The notes beneath the pieces are model-generated. The model saw nothing but the letters and a program-made list of their open reading frames with translations. It ran no database searches and was not told the origin of the DNA. This document shows, one piece after another, positions 35,179 to 47,586 of a stretch of DNA of 64,000 nucleotides (its first letter is position 1; each line of letters begins with the position of its first letter). The stretch comes from Apostichopus japonicus (Eukaryota > Echinodermata > Holothuroidea > Aspidochirotida > Stichopodidae). A program made the translations under genes and the position numbers. The stretch spans positions 3,728,214 through 3,792,213 of the forward strand of contig NC_092567.1 of the NCBI RefSeq assembly GCF_037975245.1, written 5' to 3'.

Positions 35179-35585
35179 AAGGCCCGGTCACACTATACCG
35201 ATTTTTTATCGGAATACTATCCGATTTTCCCGGAGGAATCGAAACAGGCAGTTTTTCGTTCGGGTCTTCTAGCCACAGTGATAAAGGACCTGATTTGCTA
35301 TCTTTTGAGCCATTCCGATGTGGAATAGCCCTCTCCTAACTTGTGATATTGACTCCGTTTCCTTTTATCGGATAGCTATCCGATTTCTCTTCCGATTTTT
35401 ATCGTTTTTCGATGTGACGTCACTTCAGAATGTAGTCCGTTCCAGAACCCCTCAGATTTGGAGTAGGTATTCGAATATTCCACTGCATTCATTACATTCA
35501 CTACCACAAACCTCACTCTTCGGCCTAAAATCGGAAAAATCGGACCGTATTCCGATAAAATATCGCTGTAGTGTGACCGGGCCTT
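35179..35585. mobile_element. 407-bp MITE with long inverted termini and TA flanks
   Basis: The left arm AAGGCCCGGTCACACTA... and the right arm ...TAGTGTGACCGGGCCTT are inverted copies. Similarity continues for about 55 bp through ATCGGAATAC and TCCGATTTT blocks. TA precedes and follows the element (35177-35178, 35586-35587). The interior holds more CCGAT/ATCGG motifs and no transposase. Confidence 0.85.
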
Positions 35586-35587
35586 TA

Positions 35588-36007
35588 GTCCCCGAATGCC
35601 TCTGTTTGTCACAGTTTGTCGCGCGGCTATAGTTTTGCCCGGGCAACGATTGTAAGTTGAGCGTTATTATTATTATTAAGGAGGGTATTGTTGTTAATCT
35701 TACCATGTACTTTGTGTTTCATGTTACCAAATGTTATTTGTTATACTTCTTCCTTTTGTGCATTATTTATAAAAAGAAATCTTATGCTGTTTTATGTTAT
35801 TATTAATATATTCATGTGTTTGTTCCACCTATGTTTGCATATTAATGTTTTGATATTTTTACCTTTTAGTTTTCACCGTGGTTCTATTGAACCACGAGTG
35901 CAAATAAACGTGTTAAAAACCTCCGACTACGTTGTTCAGCAATCATTGAGCGTTGTCTTGGTGACAATCTATGTAAACGTTTTATTAAGAACATTGGTAC
36001 TGTCTAG
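35588..36007. other. Intergenic with a hairpin followed by AATAAA
   Basis: 35877-35896 forms an 8-bp perfect stem (CGTGGTTC/GAACCACG) with a TATT loop, followed nine bases later by AATAAA on the plus strand. The long plus frame 35688-36083 is T-rich and runs into the next transposon, so it is not called as a gene. Confidence 0.35.
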
Positions 36008-36294
36008 TAGACCGTGGGCCGAAGTCCAAAATCGTTTAAGTTCGTTGCAACACAGAGAGGACTACCAACAAATGCCATCATAATTATGAAAATAATATGA
36101 AATCACCATTATCGATTGTTCCCAGTTGTCTAACGTGCACATTTTTGCAGTTGTTATTAATAACCGTTACCATTTTAATCAAATTTGGAGAGAGTTTATA
36201 AGGCGAAAATACAGCGTATGATGTCACGAGTAACCAATCACAATCGCGTCTACAGGCTTGCGCAATACTTTTTAACATCTGGCAACATTTGAAC

Positions 36295-37894
36295 ATGGCG
36301 ACAACTAGTGATAAGACGGCTGCCGAACGAAAATGAAATTATAATGCATTATCCATGATTCAAAGACAGCCTCAGAGAAAATGACTGCATTTACCAATGT
36401 CTCCAAAGCTTAAGTAATCAGATGTGCTAAGGAATGGAAGGCTTTAGGCGGAGAATTAGGGGATATTGCCAATACTATTTTGTCTGACAATGCAGAACTC
36501 AACTTGACGTTGGACACAACAACGTGCGGGTATCATCGGCAATGTTATATGAAGTTTACCGACGTTTCCAAAATCTCCAGGGCTATATCTAAACTTACAC
36601 AATCAGTTGGTGAGTTTTATTTAAGTATTCTTGAAATATTACATTGAAAATGAATGCTCTAATCGACTGGAAACTGTGTCATTCGAGTTCGTGCAGTTAC
36701 AGTAACCACAGTCCTTCTCAACTAGCCTAGGCCTACGCGGTAAAAAATGTACACAGCTCTAGCTAAGTTATAACGTTGACTAAACCAGTGTTATTCAATA
36801 GACCAGGCTATGCTGAAACGAAAGGTTGGCTGGATGTACGTTCTGTGTACAATTTGTCACAGGAACGAAGAGGGTTGCTGGTTCAGGTAAAACTTGCAAT
36901 GAGTTCAAAGTTTCTTTCCCCTTGGTATGGTCTTTCAAATATGCTGTATTTCTTGTTGAAGATGCCTTGTTTATATATTTTTTGAGCTAATGCGAGTTTA
37001 ACCAACTGAACAGTTACAACCCGTCTCTTAAATACAGGCCTTGAAGTAAATCATAATCACAAAGTAAATATATGATCGTCATCCTAGGCTCAATTCAACA
37101 AAACTGTTGTTGAAATCTCTTTCTTTATTTTCTGTCTTGCAGAGGATTTACCAGCTAAAACTGATACTGCACAGATTTTGGAGACTTCACACACAATGAT
37201 CAATCAGGTAAGATTTCCGTCTTCAAATAGAGTGCAAATATGTACGTGTTGGAATATAGGCCTATACAAATACTTATGATACTGTAATGATGCAAAACAT
37301 AGCTCTTTTAACATACATAACTGCTTGTAGTCCCGTTCCGTGTGTGAACATATCATTGAAAAAAACGACAACATGGTTCGGTAAGTAAACAGACATGCAT
37401 ACTGTCTTGCTTATTAAATGTATTTCAATGGAAATTCAGGTCCATGTACTGTTTAAAAGTAAATAAGGGAGGGAGGAGGAGGGTGGAAATAATTGAATTG
37501 TAAAGTAAAAAATTAATGTAGAATAATCAATTTTGCAAAACTCATGGTATGCAGCATAAGTTAATAAGCATATTTTATTTGAGCTTTATCAGTCACTGTT
37601 TTTATTAATGTGGACATTTATTGCAATGTTGCATATCTCTTTTTAAACTATCTATCAGCTATGCAACATTGAAGTGATTGAAAGCAACTTTAAGTTACTT
37701 GAGGTGAAGTAAAGAAGCCCATTTGTGTATCACAAATACATATTAAATAAATCTTCATCTGCTCTGTCAACAGAATCAATGGATCAAGGACCTGCCCCAA
37801 AGCTGCTGAGATCAGTCCACACACTACACAGTGGCCACATTCTGTCTCCAGTAGTTATATTATTCAAGACCTTCAAATTAGCAATTCTGCATGA
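36295..37894 (+). CDS. Four-exon gene, unnamed Cys/His-motif family, probably transposon-borne; first exon damaged
   Basis: Exons: first exon to 36609 (donor G|GTGAGT); 37143-37207 (acceptor TCTGTCTTGCAG, donor CAG|GTAAGA); 37331-37380 (acceptor GCTTGTAG, donor CG|GTAAGT); 37774 to stop TGA at 37892-37894 (acceptor CTGTCAACAG). Phases agree at all three junctions. The first exon encodes CAKEWKALGGELGDIANTIL and a CGYHRQCYMKFTD block; Cys-Ile-Ile near its start and this H-x-x-C suggest metal binding, a pattern I associate with unnamed invertebrate proteins often linked to transposons. Damage: the ATG frame at 36295 stops at 36334; the second frame is opened after TAA at 36342 and has TAA at 36411. 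Downstream frames are clean. It is either a decaying copy or uses a later start. The last exon is also open in another frame. Confidence 0.6.
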
Positions 37895-39971
37895 GAGACG
37901 ACATGATGGAAAGTTGCCATGTCTAAATTCCTGCAAATTTTCATGAAAATGTACAATGTACTTCATAGGTCCTGTAACAGTTGATTCACAATTTCTATAC
38001 GTAAAATCTATTCATTGTTATTTAAACATGTTCGTATTCATAATTTGTGAGCTCGGCAGCAATCCCGTGCAGTCCTGCATGGCAAATATTCCCAGATGTG
38101 GAATTCTTCACATTACAGTACCGCACAATGGTTACTTTAAATTGTTTTGTGTACAAGGCCGAGATGTCTCTCACTCGGCATTTTTTGAGAGAGGGTGCAC
38201 AGCCTTGTACAGATAGGCCGACCATGCATGTTGTTAAGACACAATTTATCTTTGCCACACCTATCAGAGTGCTTAACTGAGCCGACATTTGTAAAGAGTC
38301 CAAAGAGGTACGTTATTTTATGTTATGGTTTAGATGCAAATTTACCCCGGACCTAAAGGCTTCTTCCTGTCCAATTGTAATATGTATATCCATCAATTAC
38401 AGAAATAGTAAATATTCTTTTTGTAAGAACTTAGCGACAGTTTTGATGGGACTATATCACTGAATGGACTAGCCTTACTACCATAGATGATATATTCACT
38501 TGTTATTGTATATGTATTCGATAGAATGTGCATATTGTAGTTGTTTGTATAATTATTATTTTTATTTGTAGTTTTCACGAAGGTAAACAAAGAAAACCAG
38601 ATGAATAAGTAAAGAGCAACCTTCCGTGGAAGACTCGGTCCTAATTTTTGACGGCTACAGTTACAGGTCCCGTTCTATGAAAATGTATACATACTGTAGC
38701 TATTAGATATAGTTAATGTTTTCAATTGTTACTTCAGTTTAACAATATTTTTAAAAAGGAATTTATGCACCGGTGATGGTGTGTGCCTGTGATGTCTTGG
38801 ATTGTACACATAATATTTTAAGTACATTTTCAAACTTGCATGTAGGCACACCAACTACATCTCTTTTGGTCAAAAGTGGTGTGAGCTTTGAAAGTCTTGT
38901 TTTCCAAGGAATCTCCAACTCAGTTGACTCTCTGAATGGTTATATAAAAGTTATTATCATTGTACCACATAATGTCCTCACTCAGTGCATGTTGAATGTC
39001 TTGTTCAAAAAGTGTAACAATAACTAGAATACTGTCACTGTTCATATATGCCGTTGACCAAATATGCTAAATGCTTGTTTTAAGTTACACTTCTTATTCA
39101 TAATGTTTTGGCCCTTTATAAAGTAACTTTAAAAAAAGAAATGCTTCAAAAAAATTATGAAAAAATATCTTTTGCAATAATAATATAATACAGAACTGAA
39201 ACTAACACACCTTTCTCGCCTTCTTTACATAACACTTTATGGTTTACATTGGAGCTTCACTCCCATATGCTTTCCTCATTTATAAACTAGAATTATACAT
39301 ATCCCCTCCTTACACCACCTCACCCTTCCCCATACCTTCCCAATCCCTTAACTTTGCCCCAATATTTTCAATTCAAGAGGGGCTTCAATCTCTGAAATTT
39401 TGGAGAGGGGTATGATTTTAAGCACCATTTAATATATCCATGTCCAGCTACCAAACATAGGTATGGGAATTGCAGTGCATAGAATTGGGCTGGGGAGAGT
39501 GATGTTAGGCACATGATCAAAATAAGACAGATTTTCCATGTAATTACAATGAAAAGCATCGCGAAGTAATTTTAATTATAATTTTTCGTATAGCAGTATG
39601 CAATTCTCCGATATACTGAAATGGACAGCGCCCTCTATTTCTGTTTTTAGTGCTTTGTGACCTTTTAGTAGACCCCCCTCCCCCACTAAACAAATTATCA
39701 TCCCACATATGTTCAAAATAGCCTGCGGGACCTCAACATGAAGGTAGATTCTCCTTCTGATCAATTTTATGGTATTTGTGGTCTATTCTATTTTGTGCAG
39801 GATATGTATGGGGAAATTGCCGCCATTTTGGCCTAAAAAACATTAATGTGCAACATTGACATTTGGGAACAACTGATTTTGGAAAATAATACATATTGCT
39901 AACAAAATGTAATGGGTTTCATGTAGACCCCGTGACTTTGCAACGAAAATTAATTTTTAGATCACTTTCCT
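37895..39971. other. Non-coding interior of the 4-kb element
   Basis: Only short overlapping frames on both strands (38022-38303, 38773-39027) without splice support. 38150-38230 contains imperfect inverted repeats (AAGGCCGAGA/TCTCTCACTCGGC...). This may hold UTR or decayed transposase. Confidence 0.35.
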
Positions 39972-39989
39972 ACTTCGGCCCACGGCCTA

Positions 39990-42900
39990 TAGTATGTAAG
40001 AAACACTATTCCAGATGAAATAGCAATGTAAATTCACTCTTCATGTATCTATTCTTAACAATTGTAGTTTATGGTACAGTAGGGTCTTATACTACGTTCT
40101 GAAATCCTCTAGAAAATTTGCGGTATAGATTGATCAAATAATTCATAAATGAAACCTACCCCCCCCCCCCCCAGTTCCCACGCCTATCAATATTTCTCAA
40201 TCGGGCGATACCATCCTCCACCGTTAGAGCAAAATAAATGTAACATGTCACGAAAATTACATCAGGAATTAATAAATAAGACAAGACAATGTATGTTTTT
40301 CAAAACAGAGAATAAAGTATGACAAGATTATAGCAAGAAGCGGAAATATGATTGTGTTCACGCAGATCTCTTAGTTAGACAGAGGTGTATACTATCATGT
40401 GTAACATACATGACTTGGTCAAACCTGACACCAGCGAAGTTAATAACATACTGAGTGGGCAATTGCTTTCCCAGTAAATCATTGTGCCCGCCTGTTAAAA
40501 ATGTTGCTCACAAGTTTCATTTTCATACCAGAGATATGCATAAGAACAACCATACCATGTGGGCCTGTATCGAGTAGATTAATTACTCTAAGCCACTATA
40601 TCAATGTATAACTTTTTCTTACATATTTCATTATCGGTTAATTTTTCGACATACTAAGTCGAAATGTTGACAGTTCATCCATGTGGTCCTTTCTTTACCC
40701 CCGTTGTATCTAATACCAATATAATCAAGAAACGTTGATATCCTGAGATAAAATAGTTGAACTAATGAGGTATTAAGGCGATATCATGAGGAATAAGTCG
40801 AATTATGAAATACAACACCAATATGCTAAGGTACTAAGTCGAAACACTTTATTTAAATTTCCCATCTTAAAGTCGAAAATAGGAAATAAAGCACAATACA
40901 AGTAAAAATAGGCTCTCTTAATTATCGAGTGTACGTGATATATTATATACAGATTAAAAACAAATTGATGTCATTGTATATTAGTTTACATTGTTATATT
41001 ACATTGGTTGTGATTTTAACCAATTGACGTACATGAGAAAAATGAGCATATTTATTGATGACGTAGTGATTGATGGATGACGTCATTGGTAGTTTAAATG
41101 GTTCTTTGTAATTTGAAGTTACCAGAGCAAACGAATTGATAATTTGTAATACTTTAAATATTGTTTACACTTTTTTGGAGTTCTTTCTTATCTTTTCCTT
41201 TTCTGTCTTTTTGGGATATTTTATTTAAATTCTGTATAAATAAATTGGATAATTTTCAACACTCTTTGGATAAGTTTCAATTTATGCGTGACAATGTATT
41301 TTACTGGTTAACATGTTATTTAAGGCTGTAAATTATATTTTGCCCGTTACTGTAAGTTTTATGTTGCATTCGAAAGACTGACATAATTGTCTCCGTGTTA
41401 GATTGTATAATCCAGTCACTTTTATTGATGACGTCAGCTGTTTCTCAAAACTAAATATATAAAATGTTATAAAAATAAAACCTATACTGACAGCAGTGGT
41501 ATTTAAGTGGTTTACACCATGTACAGTTTATATAGAAAAAGATATAATTGAAACAGCGACCAATGTTAAGAATATCCAACACTTTAGGCGGAATGACACA
41601 GGTAACATACCGATTTATAGCGTTGACAAGTATACGCTTACAGTTTTGAAAGTTGAAACTATATAAAGAAGAAAGGCTCTTATGGAGCACTTATGCCTAC
41701 CATTGTACCCCCTCTCCACCCCACTAGATTCCATTAATGTAATTATATCATCCGAATTCACTTCTTGAAAGCATTTAACAACTGTATTTGGGTTTGTTTT
41801 ATCGTGTCAATCTTTGATTCATATTTAACGTCCAATTGGATGAATTGTCAGTTGTCAACAACTCTGTAACTGGACGACATACATTAATCTTGGAGTACTC
41901 TTACACTCTTTGTCTAATTTTATCCTTTCCGGAGTAATTTAAGTAGATTGCAGTATCATATATATATTAGGATATGCAGGGACTGTATACGTTGTTGTAA
42001 TTGTAAATGAGTTGCAAATTTTCAATTAACTGATTGTGATAAATTCAACACAAACTGCTACATTTAGGTAGAATCGTTACTGATAACGTGTATTTAACAA
42101 TTTCTGTCTAAATCTCCGTAAATTAAGAAAATGTACATCGAATGTTTACAATGTAAATTATGTTTTTCTTTACTTTCAATAACAACATTGAATACATACT
42201 GTAAATTGTTGCGTCCATTGTGATACTACGGTCAAGTGTCTTACTGTATGATTACGTTACATTAGTTTTGTCAATAAAATGTGGTCGCATATCCTCGAAG
42301 CTTTAAAATAATTTAAAACACTGTACAGCATGTCTATATAAAACAAGATGGAGCGAAGGGGGTCACTGTAATGCGTCAATCACCTCCTCTGTTCAAAACA
42401 CTAATCTGTTAATTGAATAATATTTTTCGTATAAAAGACTATGTTAATAAATAAAAAAACTAACTAAAATACTGACTTTGTTAATATTAAAATTCTAACA
42501 TAGCTTCCTTTCAAAACAAGGTACGCACCAGCGGAGGTAATCCTAAGACCTTTCTTTGACAAAGTTTTGTTATATGCACCTACGTAATTCCGTTAGTGTT
42601 TTAAATGAAACCACCGATAACACATCTAATTTGCTATTAGTATTACATCCACAGAGTATTTAGGAATTTCGTTTTTGCACAGCGTTGGCTGTAACAAACA
42701 CCCAAAGAAATAGCTTTATCTTTAGTTGTAAAAGTGTCGTTTAACCTCACTTACAACTAATATAGGTCTATTGGACAATACCATATACTAGTCCACAATT
42801 AATCCTACGCTATTTGGGATGAGAATGAAAAGTTAAAAAAGTAACACTTTCTTTCAAGTATGAAGTCTTTAGTCAATGACTGTTTTTAAGTAATTTAGTT

Positions 42901-43120
42901 AACGAGTGTACTTTCATAATGAGGAGGTCAATGGGACAGTGGTTTGACGAACATTCTATAGTGTCGCGAATTTATCAAGAAATATCCAAAGTTAAACAAA
43001 ATACGTACGAAGTTCATCCAGGAAAGAAGAATTCGGAAAGCAAAGATGCGAAGAAATATGCGGATAATATCACGTCAAACTGATACCATTGATAGCTATA
43101 CAATCCTCTTCCATCAGCAG
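39990..43120. other. Intergenic, with a dispersed motif and a shared 80-bp segment
   Basis: A C14 run lies at 40159-40172. TAAGTCGAAA-like motifs recur at about 40654, 40794, 40830 and 40871. 41820-41905 is a diverged inverted copy of 54268-54345. 42960-43035 carries a decayed copy of the exon at 44443-44550. No complete gene was recognised; 41451-41690 minus is a short AT-rich frame. Confidence 0.4.
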
Positions 43121-44550
43121 TCACGTTCTCAACCCTAAAGCACTCATCTCGTTGATGAGCTCGCAATAGCCGTCATAATATTGAATAACGTTAGAGAAAT
43201 AGAACCGAGGTACCAGCGAGAAGACTTCGAATGAACTTTCCGTAGATTTACAACGCTGTGAAAATACGGCCGATTTATCTTGCACCACGAGCTGATTTTT
43301 AACAATAATTATGATATGATGTAAAAGGAAAATTAAATAAATTAAACTTAACATGGCTTAATCACTTAAACTGATGTCATCATCAAACTGGAAATAAACG
43401 TTCGACAATTACTATTGTCAACTACAAGCCTATGAATGCCTATATTGGATTACGGGAACTTAGCTACCCTTATGCATGTATGTTCTGTTTATAGTTAACG
43501 CTGATGGAAAACTGTTGATAGAAATCTCTCTTCTACTGATTTTCGGATTAGTTACATATTTTAACAACGTCATATTATCGATGGTTCGATCATATTATAC
43601 CAGAATGTCAAATTGTTAAGAAGTTACATGTGCAAAAATTAGGATGTCTTCAATTCGCGCATGCGTTAATGTTTGTTGTTTAATCCCAGTACATGGAAAT
43701 ATTTCATAAATTATTTTATGATGGTACTAAAGAATATAAACTTGGGAATTCCCAATTCCAAATTACACCGATTTTTTAACGGAAGGTACTAGAACGCCGT
43801 TGAATCACGCAACACAACGAACGGCGAATAATTGACGCATTAGCGGGACATAGTTCGTTTGATACTTAGCTTAAATCATTTGTAATACCAAGTAAAGTTT
43901 GGCTCTGATTTATTTTCCAAGAAACGATCTTCTTACACTGGAAATGATGTATAATTAAATTACGAAAAGGAATCAGTCACAGGTGAGTTTGTATTTTTCT
44001 GGTTCCTGTGTATTCAACACAAATGATAGACAATGACTGCACTAAATAATTCGTCTCTATCAAGAATGTCAAGGACTATTGTCTTTACATAATTCACCCT
44101 ATTATAATTTTCATTTTTGGCTTTGGTGGTGATTGACCATCGGAGGATGCTCAAAACAACATTTTTAACCATACAAATAATTAGACTGTTACTTGTTAAG
44201 CCGTTATTTTAATTTATTTATTTTTCAAAATTAATTACAGAAGAGGTCATGAGAAGTTGCTTCTTTTTTGCAGCAAATTATGTACTAATTAAAAAGTAAA
44301 TTAATTCTGTCTTGTGTTTCTGGTTATTGATGTGATGATAACCTAGGTCTTTGAGAGGTTAATTACTGTTGGTGTTTATCCTAGTACCGTTTATTGGAGA
44401 TTACCAATATTAACAAAGATTTTCATTGGAATGTGTACTCACATGAGATGACGAGAGATCAACGGACAATACTTTGACATCCAATATCTGTTTATCTCCA
44501 AAAGCTTTCGCGAAGTCAGGAAGGGTAAAACTACGTACGAAGTTCACCAT
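43121..44550 (-). CDS. 3' part of a spliced gene, possibly LRR-related
   Basis: Minus-strand exon 44550-44443 lies between AGTTCCTTTCAG and CAT|GTGAGTAC: 36 codons, phase 0 at both ends, with SFTLPDFAKAF and VKVLSVDLSSSH, the latter resembling a leucine-rich repeat strand. Terminal exon 43291-43121 follows AAAATCAG and continues in the same phase for 56 codons to TGA, ending YDGYCELINEMSALGLRT. No further splice is needed. A partial copy of the first exon (TGAACTTCGTACGTA, then TTCGCGA) lies beyond the gene at 42964-43016. Upstream exons were not found. An NLR-like LRR tail is a guess from the hydrophobic pattern and from the NLR elsewhere in the window. Confidence 0.45.
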
Positions 44551-45510
44551 CTGAAAGGAACTATCGTTATGCTATATTATAAAGTGTATCTCGGTATTGA
44601 AGCAAACTGATCCTCTCGAAAAATTAGATACTTCTTCATAAAGAATCATATTTTCAGCCCTCGAAAAGATGTATAGGTCTCTAAAAACTATTGATCCTGA
44701 TTTCATGGTACATCACTTTGTATTACAAAATCATTGCGAAATATTTACAAAGTAAAATCCTGTGATATTGATCCAACGAGAATAATTTGCACAAACTTTT
44801 CCATAGATATAGAGCATGGTGAGAAGGGTGCAATGTCTTTTAATCTAACGTATTTAAAGTAAATATTATTTCACTAAATGGTTACACTATCACCCGCTTC
44901 CATGTTCGTTCAATTGCTTAAGTTGGATTTTATGCATAAGCAACGAGCCCATTCAAGCTATAATACATTACAGTATATGACTAGTAACAGAACATCTGTC
45001 CATGGAATTCTAAACGAAGCTAAAGCCACCTGCGGTTTTCTTCTCATTCAGAATGGGATTTTACGCGTATTGTTATGCCAATCTTACCGCGTGCTAATCT
45101 ACTCGCATGTCGAACTTACTCCTGAATCACGTAAATGGCAAAGCAAAATACCCACTAATGATATATTCCAGTTTTATTAAGTCGGAAAAAATTGGTTTGT
45201 TGCTCAATAACGGTCTTTTTACCGGTACTCTAGATTTTTCAACTGAAAATGAAAGCTTGCCGGCAATAAAATTAGAATATCGGTTACAAATCCCACTGAT
45301 AATTCGGTTAATAGTAGAAGTTTATCATTTTTAATTCTGGGTTTTTGACCGATAATGCAGGTTCATCGTTCAAAATGCTAGATTATGAACCGATTAACCT
45401 GGATAATCGTTTGTATTCATACGCCAAATATACATAACAATCAATTTCTCTATCGTCGTCCTGGTTTCAAATTATGTACATAAACACAAGTTTGTTTTGT
45501 ATTCCTAGCA
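44551..45510. other. No gene firmly recognised
   Basis: A plus-strand segment from 45055 follows a good acceptor (TTTTCTTCTCATTCAG) and is open to TAA at 45178-45180, about 41 codons including VELTPESRKWQSK. More than one frame is open, so I do not call it. Upstream exons of the 43121-44550 gene might also lie here. Confidence 0.25.
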
Positions 45511-45567
45511 TAACTATATTATTTGAAGTAATGTATAAGCTATACATTACTTCAAATGATATAGTTA
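45511..45567. repeat. Hairpin with 27-bp arms and a 3-nt loop
   Basis: 45511-45537 pairs with 45541-45567 with a single mismatch around the AGC loop. Immediately after it, GAAGTAATGTATAAGCTATA is repeated again in direct orientation (about 45569-45588), so part of the hairpin was duplicated. Confidence 0.9.
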
Positions 45568-45588
45568 GAAGTAATGTATAAGCTATAA

Positions 45589-47586
45589 CTACATTTGTAC
45601 TGTCTTTGTATAGGTGTGTTCACAACCTAAGCGAAACCAAATCAGTTACGAAAACGACCACAATCTCCCCCTAATGAATGCATTAGCCTTTACAATAGAA
45701 AGCTACACAGTATACTCTGGTTCCATTTTTCTCTCTCTTTATGTTAATATCAATATCAGTATGTTCTTTGAATATTCATTATTGTGAACATCAACAATTA
45801 ACGAACGTCAGGACGGCCCTGTCCAATCTTAAATAAACATTGATGATCTAAATAATTCTACAACCTGACTCTGACTATCCCGACCGTAATCCACAGTGTT
45901 CATCTTACGGTAACTTTGTAGTAATCAGAAGATAGTTTTGTCCTTCTCCGTGTGATGCAAACGTTTTATTTTACAGGGTGCTCGTACGCTTAATCCACAG
46001 TGCGTCGTTAAATGATGATATTGTTAAGGCCAGTGAAGAGAAATGGTTTTATTTTGAATGCAACATTTTTTTAAGTGTATTTTTTAGATTGAATGTTAGT
46101 ATGTTATTTTGGACTATTTCGTTTTAGGCTAAGTGGATTTTTCTTTGTATAATTACAACAGATATATGGTTTGATTTTGATAGATCTGTTATTTACTCAG
46201 GAATACCTTAGCAAAATTGTTGGTTAAAGTGTTGACACTTAATTCAAACAAACAGTAACTTAAAGTTTGGATGTTTCGAGTTCATCTTTAGTTCTTCGAA
46301 AGATTTTGTCTGAAGAAAAATATCTGGGTGACGACGGGTTGTAATATTTATGTACTTTATAAATTACTCTCATTAACCGACTTAAAACAAGATACCTTAA
46401 TTTGATTAATTGCAATCTAATTTTGAATACTCTGAAGGGTTTAGTAACATTCTTGATAAGTCGAAATACGGCTACTTTAAGGAGAGAAACATTTTCTTTT
46501 CATCACCGATGTGTAAAGAGAAAGTTCAGTTAAATAAGATACCATCAAACGATGAAATATTGTATCGGTCCAAACATTTTCCTTTTAATGAGCAGGTATA
46601 CGGCCACATTCACATGGTTAGATATATAGATAATGATATGATAGGAGTTAACATTACACTAGCTTGGTCGGAAAGATTTAAATTTCAAATTTACACACAA
46701 AAATGCTGTACTTAAAATATCGTTAAAAGGTAAATTATTTTCATCCGTACGTTAATCAAACATGATCAGGTTTATTATCGTTCCGGTCACATTAGCCTTT
46801 CACTCTAGGGATGGATCGACTTTCGTTTTCCGTAATATATTCATCTTTGAAAACAACGATTTCCGGCAAAATAGTCATTATATTTGACTTTTGCAAGGCA
46901 ATGTTCATGGTAAGATATTAAGCCACATGTGACCTCAGTACAACCTGAATAATGTAACTTATCCGCACCAGCCTCCCCAGCCTGATATATGTGGTGATGC
47001 ATATCTTACGCCCCAGCAATTGATCATGACGTCATATATGCTAGTGTGTCCAGATTTCTAGCCGCCCCCGCTCTTTGATGTGTGTTCTGTTTTATTTGTT
47101 TATGAATTTAATGATTAGTATCAAAACTTTGACTAATTAAACACGTGAAACAAGGAACAACCATTACCCTATCATTAAACTTTGTATCAATATGATAATA
47201 TCACTTGCTTAGGATGAATTGCCACAATATGTCAGCTTGCGGTATACCATAAACTGTGCTGTTAACGAGAAAGATATATCTCTTAAACTGCTGACCATAA
47301 ATTCACACCATGAAGGATGAAATAAGCCATTCACTCAGTCAAAAAAAAAAAAAAAAAACTATACCAGATCATACACAAAATGTTCTGGATTTGAATGACA
47401 TCAAGCTATGTTTGAACTTACATAGCTTTGGCCAGAATCATATTTGGTGACAACGGAATATCCACCAGTTTCGCGATATTTTTGTCGAAGGTAACATGAG
47501 GTCAGGTGAAATTGGTAAACATGTTATTATATACACAAGACCACTTCTGAAAGAGCATTTACTGCATTAAAATAAAAATTGATCTT
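45589..47586. other. Intergenic, no gene recognised
   Basis: AT-rich. A plus-strand frame 46410-46715 (about 100 codons, no ATG at its start, with an internal CAG|GTATAC) has no recognised family. An A19 run starts at 47341. Confidence 0.3.

Larger units (their letters stand above)
36010..39987. mobile_element. ~4-kb TIR element carrying a spliced gene
   Basis: GACCGTGGGCCGAAGT (36010-36025) is mirrored by ACTTCGGCCCACGGCC (39972-39987), 15 of 16 positions. TTCGTTGCAA lies subterminally in both inverted ends. TA flanks each end (36008-36009, 39988-39989). The element encloses the plus-strand gene at 36295-37894. The remaining 2 kb shows no transposase I recognise. An element of this size with TA flanks could belong to one of several superfamilies. 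Confidence 0.65.

Noticed and set aside
35688-36083. 131-codon plus frame
   Set aside because: T-rich and crosses the left terminus of the 36-40 kb element.
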